The notes beneath the pieces were generated by a model that worked only from the letters and a program-made list of their open reading frames with translations, was not told the origin of the DNA and ran no database searches. Position numbers and translations under genes: made by a program. Source: Planctomycetaceae bacterium (lineage in GTDB: Bacteria > Planctomycetota > Planctomycetia > Pirellulales > Pirellulaceae). From it: a DNA stretch of 64,000 nucleotides. Where the stretch lies: contig PBOG01000214.1 in the NCBI GenBank assembly GCA_002724245.1, positions 29,885 to 93,884 of the forward strand, in the 5' to 3' direction. How positions within the stretch are numbered: the stretch's first letter is position 1; the number at the start of each line of letters is the position of its first letter. Shown here in pieces: positions 42,219-51,169 of the stretch.

Positions 42219-43316
42219 ATGAGAACGCGCATCAAATACTGGTTCTTCTGCCCTTGCTGTGACCGCCGCATTAGCGCCCCCAGCAAGGTGTTCGGAAAAA
42301 TCGCTAAATGTCCCGCTTGCCGGAAAAAGATCCAATTGCCAGCCAGTCATCCAGCCCAAACTGAGGTTGCGCAGCGCACAAGTACACGGCGTCGCCACAT
42401 CAACTCTCCACAACGCAAGCCTCCAGTGCTTGTCGGTCGTTCGCGATCAAACCAACCCACGGCCCCTGAACCACGCAAGCAAACCAAACTGCGATTTGGA
42501 TCATCATCCCAATCTACGGGCCGTGTCACTGCATCTCGCTTGCGCGTAAAGGGTGAAATTGAGCTACTAGCGGTGGCCGTTTTCCTGGCCACGCTCCTGT
42601 CGATCGGTACGTTAGGTCTGATGCTCGTGTTATTGGTCATTGCGGTCATCCGCATCAAGATGACGGAACGTCGTGAGAGACAGATGTCGACTCCCATTGA
42701 CGCCACGAATTTTCCAGAAATCCACCAACTGTCGGTTGAAGCGGCCAAACGGCTCGAAATGCACTTACCACCGATCTACTTGATGGAAGTGGACGCAATC
42801 AACGCGCACGCACTTGGTTTCATGAGTGAGGGCAGCGTGGTTCTCTACCGAGGACTCGTCAATCGCATGACATCTGCAGAATTACAATTTATTATTGGAC
42901 ACGAGCTGGCACATATTAAATGCGGTCACACGAGTTGGTTAGCGCTCACACATTCGACCAGCAGTGCGATGGCGGGGCGCAGCCTGTACCTGATCTTTCA
43001 CTTGCTGTTTCGGGCCTGGAGCCGCAGGTGCGAGTTCACTTGCGATCGCGGTGGCTTGCTGGCGTGCGCCAATCCACAAGTTGCCGCCCGGACACTTGCC
43101 AGACTCGAGGTTCCTGATCCTGTTCAAGCTGAGTCATTTGTCGAACAAGTCTCTAGATCACCTGCTGCTGCCAGATCGCTCGAAGACCTGGCAGCAACAC
43201 ATCCGCGAACTGGAAAACGAATTCGAGCGGTACTCGAATTCAGCCGTACGCAGACTTACTGTGAACTCATCACCACTGGATTTGCGCAATCCTCAGGACA
43301 AACTGAAACACCATAA
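42219..43316 (+). CDS. M48 family metallopeptidase with N-terminal zinc ribbon
   Basis: CPCCDRRISAPSKVFGKIAKCPACRKKIQLP; FIIGHELAHIKCGH (HExxH); CEFTCDRGGLLACANP. Confidence 0.9.
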   Translation: MRTRIKYWFFCPCCDRRISAPSKVFGKIAKCPACRKKIQLPASHPAQTEVAQRTSTRRRHINSPQRKPPVLVGRSRSNQPTAPEPRKQTKLRFGSSSQSTGRVTASRLRVKGEIELLAVAVFLATLLSIGTLGLMLVLLVIAVIRIKMTERRERQMSTPIDATNFPEIHQLSVEAAKRLEMHLPPIYLMEVDAINAHALGFMSEGSVVLYRGLVNRMTSAELQFIIGHELAHIKCGHTSWLALTHSTSSAMAGRSLYLIFHLLFRAWSRRCEFTCDRGGLLACANPQVAARTLARLEVPDPVQAESFVEQVSRSPAAARSLEDLAATHPRTGKRIRAVLEFSRTQTYCELITTGFAQSSGQTETP

Positions 43317-43369
43317 GTGCGGTACCGATTCTGGCAACGGAATGAAAACCATCGCCAATGCGGGAACGA

Positions 43370-43846
43370 TCACTTGCGTCGATCACTTCGTCCCACAATT
43401 TTCCCGGAACGGTCGTAAAATGTGGTACGGCTGCCAGAGGTGCGACTACTGCCTGTACGACGGCCGCTGCGGTCGTAATACGACGTCCGCTTACCCTGGA
43501 CACGACTATAGCCTGTAGTGCGTCCGGTACGGTCATAATACGACGTCCGCTTCCCCGAAGTTCTGCTACGTTCCTGCGTCCGGCCATTACGGTCGACGAA
43601 TGTCGTCCGCCGTTGATTGCCGCGTCGAACTCCGCTGACGCGACCACTTCGGTCGTAGTAAGTCGTCCGATTTCCGATGCTCCGGCTACTGCCGACCCGC
43701 TTGCCGGTCCGGTCGTAATAATTCACCCTCCCGGATCGCGCGCCGGCCGCAGTCCGCCTGACGAACGGGTTCGGATCAGCGGCCACTGCTGTCGATAACA
43801 CTCCCCACACCACAAACAGGCTAACGGTTGTCATCACACGTTTCAT
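43370..43846 (-). CDS. secreted basic protein of six 20-aa YD-like tandem repeats
   Basis: Signal peptide MKRVMTTVSLFVVWGVLSTAVAA; repeats such as RTSYYDRTGRTTGYSRVQGK, RTSYYDRSGRRTGSSRTSGS. Confidence 0.85.
   Translation of the reverse strand: MKRVMTTVSLFVVWGVLSTAVAADPNPFVRRTAAGARSGRVNYYDRTGKRVGSSRSIGNRTTYYDRSGRVSGVRRGNQRRTTFVDRNGRTQERSRTSGKRTSYYDRTGRTTGYSRVQGKRTSYYDRSGRRTGSSRTSGSRTTFYDRSGKIVGRSDRRK
43373..43729 (-). repeat. 60-bp coding tandem repeat, six units
   Basis: Six in-phase 20-aa units (last 19 aa) of consensus RTTYYDRSGRxxGxSRxxGK. Confidence 0.85.
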
Positions 43847-44094
43847 CGCTTAATTCCTTTTCGCTGGAGTAATAAATCCATCGCCATCAATAGCAAATCA
43901 CATGCCGGTAACGCGATCAGAAAATCGCTGCATCTATCAATGGCTGATATGCTGTCGCTGAACAAAACCGTCTCGTCATCCAATTGTGGCCGGATGTCAT
44001 CCAATCGATCACAGGCGAGCTTTTCGTGACCAACTAGTGACCGCACACGACAAACGAGACGACTCGCAGCCAGCTCGGCAAATGCGTGGGACAT
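43843..44094 (-). CDS. small hypothetical protein, translationally coupled to the repeat protein
   Basis: 83-aa ORF whose TGA overlaps the ATG of the downstream repeat protein (ATGA at 43843-43846). Confidence 0.4.
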   Translation of the reverse strand: MSHAFAELAASRLVCRVRSLVGHEKLACDRLDDIRPQLDDETVLFSDSISAIDRCSDFLIALPACDLLLMAMDLLLQRKGIKR

Positions 44095-44198
44095 TATTTG
44101 ACCGCGTCTCGATCAGTATCCTGCTGAGAGACAGGTACACCGGTCACGGTCTCCGGCCGTAGAGAACCTCACTGCCCCGGTCGAAAACACCCACAGGA

Positions 44199-45191
44199 TC
44201 AGGGCATCTTGATCTGAGCCAGATAAATACTGGCCTTGCCTTCGTGTGATGAGTAGTAGCTCATCCACAGCAACCCATCATGCCAAACCATACCGGGGTA
44301 ACTATTGTCACCACCACTGGGCAATGTCAGCACGGGTTGGTACGCGTCACGGGCCATCCGCGCCAAAACCGTAACGCGTTTTTTTCCGTACTGCCGGGCA
44401 GCCGCCCAAAGTTGTCCGTTCGGCAAACGAATGAAATTGGGGCCACCAACATTTTCCCCGATCTTCGTCCACGACCATTCTTTGTACGGCGGTCGACTCG
44501 TACCAATCCAATGCGGTCGAGTCAACGCAATCAACTCACCATCTGGCATAAATCTCAATGTCGTTTCACTGGCATTCCAGGTATTGTTCGGAAGTCGAAA
44601 CTCGGTGATCCACTCCCAATCAAGCCCATCGCTACTTCGATAAAGCATTCCTCGACGAGGGTCACTCCCTTCTCCCAGTTTACTGACACTCCAGGCCTGG
44701 CCTTTGTGCCAAGTCACGCGCCATAACCAGTGGTCTTCCGCTAGTAGCTTAGCTGGCTCTGTCCATTGCCGACCATCCTTGGAAAAAGAAACTCGCGGGG
44801 ATCGCGTACCATACTTGCTGGTATCGTAGATACTCCCTCCCATTATGAGCATCAATCGTCCATCAGGCATTACAGACAATTTGGGATCACGCAAATCAAC
44901 TCCGCGCTGACTAATTAGCGCTGCCGAATCCCAGTTCTCCCCATCTGCCGAGACAATGACTCTGACTTTCCCATTACTTTTGCCATGTTTTTCCGCTTCT
45001 CGAAACGTGACCCACCAGCAATTGTGATGGCGCGCCAGATCAGTAAACGCATTGTGTTTCCCCGCATCCCAGATCTTCTTGACCGAGAGAAGTTGCGGAT
45101 CCGCCGCAGTCAGTTCAGGAGAGACCGTGAGCGAAAACCCGATCACAGCCAATAAAGTCAACGGTCGAAACACAGTTCCATACCTCTGCAA
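44199..45191 (-). CDS. secreted sialidase/neuraminidase-like protein (exo-sialidase superfamily)
   Basis: Signal peptide; WVTFREAEKHG; VSADGENWDSAALI; DLRDPKLSVMPDGRLMLIMG; SFSKDGRQWTEPAKLL; RSSDGLDWEWI (Asp-box-like SxDGxxW). Confidence 0.75.
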   Translation of the reverse strand: MQRYGTVFRPLTLLAVIGFSLTVSPELTAADPQLLSVKKIWDAGKHNAFTDLARHHNCWWVTFREAEKHGKSNGKVRVIVSADGENWDSAALISQRGVDLRDPKLSVMPDGRLMLIMGGSIYDTSKYGTRSPRVSFSKDGRQWTEPAKLLAEDHWLWRVTWHKGQAWSVSKLGEGSDPRRGMLYRSSDGLDWEWITEFRLPNNTWNASETTLRFMPDGELIALTRPHWIGTSRPPYKEWSWTKIGENVGGPNFIRLPNGQLWAAARQYGKKRVTVLARMARDAYQPVLTLPSGGDNSYPGMVWHDGLLWMSYYSSHEGKASIYLAQIKMP

Positions 45192-45514
45192 GAAACGGGA
45201 ACGTACGCGAATTCATCAAGACAAAAACTTGGGGTCTGTACCACAGATCGTACAACACCCCAGACAGCTGGTGGCATAGCTCGTAGCGGTAACGCAGCTC
45301 AAACAACAGTGTACGACAGCGAGAAACGGTTCTCCACTCGACAGTACCGAAAGCGGCACATCGCAAGACTCAAATCTGCCCCAAAACCCCAGCAACACCA
45401 CTGGCATGGGCACACCCTGATGTTACACAGTCCTGAGCCACCGTATGATAACGGTCACTTGTTGCCCACTCGAACCACCGAGCAACACCTCCGTTTTACC
45501 CCTGGAAAAGTGTC

Positions 45515-46411
45515 GTGGCGATACCCCAACAAGACCCCATCATCGTCGCTCCCAGCCCCACCCCGTTCCGTCACGACGACAAGGTCGATTTCCCCGCCAT
45601 CGAGCACAATGTTGCCCGTTGGATGAAAACACCCTTGTCAGGTTTTGTGCTGAATTCTGAGAACGGGGAAGAGGCTTTTCTCTCCGAATCCGACCGGCTG
45701 GAAATTATCCGTACGGTCCAGTGCGTCAATCAAGGACAAAAACTCTTGATCGCTGGAGTCGATAGCCCTTCGACCAGTGAAACACTGAGAATAGCCAATC
45801 GATTTGTCGAGGCGGGAGCTGAGTTGATCCGAATTCGAATCCCTCGCCTGACGGCAAACATTGATGACTATTTCAGCGCTGTGATTCCGCGCATCGAAGT
45901 ACCTGTGCTAATCATTCATCAAATGATGCCCGGAACTTTTCTCAGCACGAGTACGCCTGCTGGTGCTGAAGCCGAGCAAATTGGTACCTGGCTCGCGCAA
46001 GAAAATGTCTTCGGTTACATCGCATCTGCCGACTTACGATTCGAGGCTCGTGTGCGGAGATTTGTTTCCACGTCGAAACGGTTTTGGATCGGAAATGGAA
46101 GCCTGTTGCTGGCCGGTGTGATGCTTGGAGCAGATGGTGCCTGTATGATGTTAGGAAACATCGCGCCCCGCGAGTGCTACGACATCATGCACTCTGGTAT
46201 GACTGGACACCTCGATCAGGCGAGAGCCATCCAGGACCGCGTACTGGAACTGGACTGGCAAGTCCTCACTCGCCGGGCCGCTGGACTCAAGGCCGCACTG
46301 CAACTGCTCGGTTTCGAGAGTGGCCTACCGCGAGCCCCATCACTGGCATGCAACCCACAGGACATTCAACAAATCCAAGCAGGCATGCGCCTCGCCAGGC
46401 TGATTGCTTGA
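45515..46411 (+). CDS. DapA-family protein lacking the catalytic lysine
   Basis: IIVAPSPTPFRHDDKVDFPAIEHNV..., FVLNSENGEEAFLSESDRLEII, GNGSLLLAGVMLGADGACMMLGNIAP; but IIHQMMPGT and VFGYIASADLR replace the Tyr and Lys motifs. Confidence 0.8.
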   Translation: MAIPQQDPIIVAPSPTPFRHDDKVDFPAIEHNVARWMKTPLSGFVLNSENGEEAFLSESDRLEIIRTVQCVNQGQKLLIAGVDSPSTSETLRIANRFVEAGAELIRIRIPRLTANIDDYFSAVIPRIEVPVLIIHQMMPGTFLSTSTPAGAEAEQIGTWLAQENVFGYIASADLRFEARVRRFVSTSKRFWIGNGSLLLAGVMLGADGACMMLGNIAPRECYDIMHSGMTGHLDQARAIQDRVLELDWQVLTRRAAGLKAALQLLGFESGLPRAPSLACNPQDIQQIQAGMRLARLIA

Positions 46412-46478
46412 ACCCTCCGCCGGATTCCATCAACGGCGCCAGTGATAACGACACTTTCGCCTCCCACAGCTCGAGAAC

Positions 46479-47324
46479 TCATGATCTCCCCCAGATAGTC
46501 GCTACGCTTCGCGTCATTCTTGCGAGTTCATCAGGCGACTCACCCTGCCGTCCCTGCACTGCTTCAAAGGTCCAATTTGCTGCGTAGCCGATTTCGGCAA
46601 GCGCTGCCCGGATCGCATCCCAATCCAATCCTCCATGGGTCGGTACCCAGTGATCATCATTCGGTGTGACTGCATCAACATCTTGTAGATGGGTGCCCTG
46701 CAGACGGCCACCCGCAAAATGGATCTCCGCAACCGGGTCATTACCGATCGTCCAGGCATGTCCGGTATCGAGAATCAATGCCACGTGTTCAGCCGGATAC
46801 TCATCCACAAGTGGCCGGAGCTGACGCATACTCAATAAAGGATAATCACAGTGGTAGGGTAAGTTCTCAAGAAGAATACAGGTCCCCACCTCAGCTGCAA
46901 TCGGGACCAACTCATCCAGGGAACGCCGCACCGCATCCTGCATGAGTGTATCCAATGGACCAATCTGGGGATCCGAAACAAAGATCGGGTTCGGTACGGG
47001 GTGCACAATCAGCCCGCGAGAACCAAGAGCACCACTGAATCGCACAAAGCGTTCCAGGGTCTTTACGCTCTCCTTTCGCCAATCCTCATCTGGAGCCCCG
47101 GGAACATTACGTTTGGCTGGTGCGTGCACAGTCCAAGATCTGAACCCGCGGTCTTCCAGCCGTCCTCGAAACACCCTGAGCGCGTTCCCCTGTGGTGGCT
47201 CATCGAGATGCGGTGCCTGGCCCAGGATCTCAACGCCAGCGAATCCAGCATCCGCAATCGCATCCAAAGCCGCTTCCAGACTGCGATCGCTAAACCCTAA
47301 CGTGCTGTAGCTTGTTTCACTCAT
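46479..47324 (-). CDS. sugar phosphate isomerase/epimerase (xylose isomerase-like TIM barrel)
   Basis: MSETSYSTLGFSDRSLEAALDAIADAGFAGVEILGQAPHLDEP; CILLENLPYHCDYPLLS; HVALILDTGHAWTIGND; GTHLQDVD. Confidence 0.85.
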   Translation of the reverse strand: MSETSYSTLGFSDRSLEAALDAIADAGFAGVEILGQAPHLDEPPQGNALRVFRGRLEDRGFRSWTVHAPAKRNVPGAPDEDWRKESVKTLERFVRFSGALGSRGLIVHPVPNPIFVSDPQIGPLDTLMQDAVRRSLDELVPIAAEVGTCILLENLPYHCDYPLLSMRQLRPLVDEYPAEHVALILDTGHAWTIGNDPVAEIHFAGGRLQGTHLQDVDAVTPNDDHWVPTHGGLDWDAIRAALAEIGYAANWTFEAVQGRQGESPDELARMTRSVATIWGRS

Positions 47325-47588
47325 CCCCGGTACCACTGGTGCAACAGGCACTAAGGTCTTTCTTGCTGGTGACAACTTCCCGTATTCAACCACCGCACGT
47401 GAATGCGCTCGACGACTCGATGCAGACCACAATTGTGTCCACTCTAGCTGCTGATCTGGCCGCCGTCGCCCCCCTCGACCCGAGCCCAACACAACGCCAT
47501 CCCAGAAACTCCGATCTCGGACCCTATAACATCTACAGGTTATCGTTGCCCATCTCGTCGTTTTTCGCCGAGCGACAGGTAACGCGTC

Positions 47589-47866
47589 GTGATTCACGAT
47601 CCGACGGTCAAGCGAACTACCAACGGAAGTGGTAGAGTATCAGACATGCCCCTGGATAAGATCCGTAAGAGTGGTTCCACCCAAGATTCTCCGGTCTGAA
47701 GCTCCCGACGCTTGACGAAGTCTTGCGACTCATTTGGGAGAAACGGCCTCACCCTGTCTGGGTTACCAGCAAACTGAAAGTCGTCTCACCGGGGATCCAC
47801 CAATATGACTGGCTCGAACAGATCTGGCTAAGTCTTCAGATCGGCCTCAAACGCTCAGACATCTGA
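47589..47866 (+). pseudogene. frameshifted, truncated glycerophosphodiester phosphodiesterase remnant
   Basis: Frame from 47589: VIHDPTVKRTTNGSGRVSDMPLDKIRK, then frame shift, from 47672: WFHPRFSGLKLPTLDEVLRLIWEKRPHPVWV...KRSDI*. Together these match the GDPD signature vIHDxtvdRTTnGsGrvsdmtl.eiR.ld.gswf.p.f.g..iPTLdEvl. Confidence 0.65.
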
Positions 47867-48002
47867 GGGCGGGCCCACGCCAGCCAGCTCGATGGAATTT
47901 GTACCGACTCGTCCTTGGATTGCCGTTTCGACTGGCAATCCTACAAATAAATCAAACGCGCGCAGCAAAACAACAGGCCTACTCCGATTCCGATACGCCA
48001 CC

Positions 48003-48734
48003 TCACTCGCGTTTGATTTTGATCACCGCCGGTCGAGTCATCTTGGCAGGAATAAACTTCATGGAAATCGAGTTGACGCAATGGCGAGTGTTCTTGGCCG
48101 TAAATCCTTCGCCGAGAAACACGTGCCCCAAATGGCCACTGCAATTACGACAGGTGATCTCGGTTCGGCGTCCGTCCGCGTCCGTATGGCGATCCACCGC
48201 ATTGGCAATCTCATCGTCGAAACTGGGCCAACCACACTGACTGTCGAACTTGTCGTCCGAACGATAAAGTGGTGCATTACAGCGGCGACAGATATAGATC
48301 CCAGCTGCTTTATTGTCGGTATACTCGCCGGTAAACGGCCGTTCGGTACCCTTGTCAACAATCACATAGGACTCTGCCGCGGTCAGCTGGTTGTACGTCG
48401 TCTGCACGCTTTCCTTCGGCTGTATCTCCTCCGCCGGCTGCGCTTTATCTGTTTGTTGCTCTACTTTGGTAGCAGTCTCTGTCAGCGGCGGATTCCCAGG
48501 GTTTACACGTTTCTCGTCAGCCACGTCTTGCTCCGTATTCCCAGGGTTTACACGTTTCTCGTCAGTCACGTCTTGCTCCGTATTCCCAGGCGATGCTTCC
48601 TCTGTTTCTAATGCTGCGGTCTCTGTCGACGTACTGGACACAGGCAGAACACGGGGCTCCGCAGTACAGCCGATGGCCGCCAAGCAGGTCACCAAGCAGG
48701 TTGTTCGCAATCTCGGCACTATTTGACTTTGCAA
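48003..48734 (-). CDS. msrB: lipoprotein-type peptide-methionine (R)-S-oxide reductase
   Basis: Lipobox-like CLAAIGC; MsrB domain [41 protein letters not shown]...[12 protein letters not shown]...[11 protein letters not shown]. Confidence 0.92.
   Translation of the reverse strand: MQSQIVPRLRTTCLVTCLAAIGCTAEPRVLPVSSTSTETAALETEEASPGNTEQDVTDEKRVNPGNTEQDVADEKRVNPGNPPLTETATKVEQQTDKAQPAEEIQPKESVQTTYNQLTAAESYVIVDKGTERPFTGEYTDNKAAGIYICRRCNAPLYRSDDKFDSQCGWPSFDDEIANAVDRHTDADGRRTEITCRNCSGHLGHVFLGEGFTAKNTRHCVNSISMKFIPAKMTRPAVIKIKRE
48492..48590 (-). repeat. 45-bp in-frame tandem repeat (two units plus partial) in the MsrB linker
   Basis: attcccagggtttacacgtttctcgtcagccacgtcttgctccgt repeated at 48492 and 48537 with one substitution, plus partial attcccagg at 48582. 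Confidence 0.9.
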
Positions 48735-49030
48735 GATATCACCCCATGCAAGCTGGTTGAGATTTTGACACTGTCAAGAACACATCCACATGACTAAGCG
48801 CAGTATACCTCGGCCAAGATGGCAAGCATATATAGATTACTGAATGCCGGATCGCTACCGGACACTGACCGTTTACTTTGACGAACTACTGTCCATTCAC
48901 CTGTATCTCCTGCGCATCTTGTCACGCAGTACAATGAGAGTCCAGATTACTGGTTGACGCACGCTGTGATCTAAACCGTCTGGACACCTCTTCACCGGTG
49001 TAACACTAGAACCGCAGATTGACCATAACG

Positions 49031-49684
49031 ATGAAAAAACACGAGAGAGCCTGTTACATCTCAGCCAAACTACAAGAGCTTTATCCGAACATTGCAGTTC
49101 CACTGGACCACCGCGATCCATACACCTTACTGGTCGCTGTGGTATTGAGCGCGCAATGCACCGACAAACGTGTTAACGAAGTTACCCCTCTTCTCTTTGC
49201 ACAAGCGGACTGCCCTGCGGAAATGGCCTGTTTACGCGTCGCACAAATCAAAAAGTGCATCAAGACATGTGGGCTGGCGCAGCAAAAAGCAAAAGCGATC
49301 CGTGAATTGTCGCGCATTCTGGTCGATCAATACGACGGACGTGTTCCAGAAACATTCGAAGATCTGGAAACCCTGCCGGGAGTCGGCCACAAAACAGCCA
49401 GTGTGGTAATGGCCCAGGCTTTCGGAAAACCGGCGTTTCCGGTCGACACGCACATTCATCGACTGGCACAACGCTGGGGACTTACCAATGGCAAGAACGT
49501 CACAAGAACAGAAAATGACTTGAAGAAATTGTTCCCACAAGATTCCTGGAACCGACTCCACTTGCAATTTATCTACTACGGTCGCGAACACTGCACAGCC
49601 CGCGGTTGCGATGGCACCACATGCGTCATTTGCCGCACGTGTTATCCGAAACGACGCAATCCTGTGGTAACACAAAAAGCATGA
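49031..49684 (+). CDS. nth: endonuclease III
   Basis: LLVAVVLSAQCTDKRVNEVTP; ETLPGVGHKTASVVMAQAFGKPAFPVDTHIHRLAQRWGL; C-terminal Fe-S cysteines HCTARGCDGTTCVICRTC. Confidence 0.96.
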   Translation: MKKHERACYISAKLQELYPNIAVPLDHRDPYTLLVAVVLSAQCTDKRVNEVTPLLFAQADCPAEMACLRVAQIKKCIKTCGLAQQKAKAIRELSRILVDQYDGRVPETFEDLETLPGVGHKTASVVMAQAFGKPAFPVDTHIHRLAQRWGLTNGKNVTRTENDLKKLFPQDSWNRLHLQFIYYGREHCTARGCDGTTCVICRTCYPKRRNPVVTQKA

Positions 49685-49801
49685 AGACGCCGGCTTCTGC
49701 CTGGGCCTTTCCTGTGACAATCCAATTCTCTGCGCCACAAACAATCAACAGGAACGATCGTCAACAAGAACGAGGGAACGGACAACCCTGGGATCCTGAC
49801 T

Positions 49802-50677
49802 CTACCCCAGTAATCGAGCAAGATACGCACCGTACGGATTGTTCAACCGATCGGCCAATTCCTGTAATTGCCCGCGGTCGATAAATCCCTGGCGAAACGC
49901 GATTTCCTCGATGCAGGCAATTTTCAGTCCCTGTCGATCTTCGACGGTCTTGACGAAATTACCTGCGTCAATCAACGCCGCTTCTGTTCCCGTGTCCAGC
50001 CAGGCAAATCCCCGCGACAGCCGCTTGACCTTGAGTTTGCCCCGTTGCAAATAGACCTCATTCACAGCCGTGATTTCCAACTCACCGCGTGGGGAAGGCT
50101 GAAGTCCTTCCGCAATTTCGACCACGTCGTTGTCATAAAAATACAACCCGGTAACAGCCAAATTGGAAGGTGGATCTTGCGGTTTTTCAACGATCCGTAC
50201 AGGCCGCCCGTTGGAATCCAGTTCAACAACACCAAACCTTGCGGGATCTGCGACTTCATAACTGAACACGGTGGCACCATCCGGTTGAGCAGCTGCCTCT
50301 TGCAGATAATTCTGCAGACCGTGTCCGTAGAAAATATTGTCGCCTAGAATCAGGCTCACGGGACTGTCCGCGACAAACTCGCGACCAACCAGAAAGGCGT
50401 CCGCCAAACCACGTGGTTCAGGCTGCACTGCGTAACTGATCGACAATCCCAAAACATTGCCGTCACCCAACAAACGTTCAAAGCCTCCAATATCATCAGG
50501 TGTTGAAATGATCAGGATCTCGCGGATCCCTGCGAGCATCAACACCGACAACGGATAATAGATCATGGGCTTGTCATAAATTGGCAAGAGCTGCTTGCTG
50601 ACAGCGCGCGTGATCGGATAAAGCCGAGTTCCAGCACCACCTGCAAGAATAATGCCTTTATTTTCTTTCATTTCCAT
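49802..50677 (-). CDS. rfbA: glucose-1-phosphate thymidylyltransferase
   Basis: [77 protein letters not shown]. Confidence 0.96.
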   Translation of the reverse strand: MEMKENKGIILAGGAGTRLYPITRAVSKQLLPIYDKPMIYYPLSVLMLAGIREILIISTPDDIGGFERLLGDGNVLGLSISYAVQPEPRGLADAFLVGREFVADSPVSLILGDNIFYGHGLQNYLQEAAAQPDGATVFSYEVADPARFGVVELDSNGRPVRIVEKPQDPPSNLAVTGLYFYDNDVVEIAEGLQPSPRGELEITAVNEVYLQRGKLKVKRLSRGFAWLDTGTEAALIDAGNFVKTVEDRQGLKIACIEEIAFRQGFIDRGQLQELADRLNNPYGAYLARLLG

Positions 50678-51169
50678 AGCCGGCGACCCTTAAGGGTAAA
50701 TTGGTGACCGAGCACTCGCTTTCAATCACGACAGCCCGCCTCTCAGGGCAGCTCACGTGAAGTCCCTCCTGCGGTGTCTTCTGCCAGTCTATTGACCTGC
50801 TCCTATCATACGCCAGGAACACGCCATCGAGCTGCCGCATTTTCCGTTTTTGGATAGCCGTCGCCCCTCTGTCATAGAAGAACTATCCGGCGTCGTGACT
50901 TCGCAGCCTACCCACACTTTTGCACGAAACAAAGTGCCATGCCACCACCTTCTGCTTGCCGCTGATCTGAGTGTGTGTCCCAGAGAAGCAGGTCGCTGCA
51001 CATCGGCAACTTGTTGCTCAAGCGATCGCTCACAGGCAAGGCGCCCTCACTGCAGAAATCGAGTACTCGACAACCTGTCTCTCTAATGAAGTGCAGCGGT
51101 CATCGAGAAAGAATCCCGAAGTGATTGTCGTCAGATTGTCGCAGTATCCCAAGAAGTTCGAGCGGAGCA

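Noticed and set aside
43051-43518. 155-aa plus-strand ORF
   Set aside because: Shifted frame over the M48 peptidase 3' end and antisense to the repeat protein.
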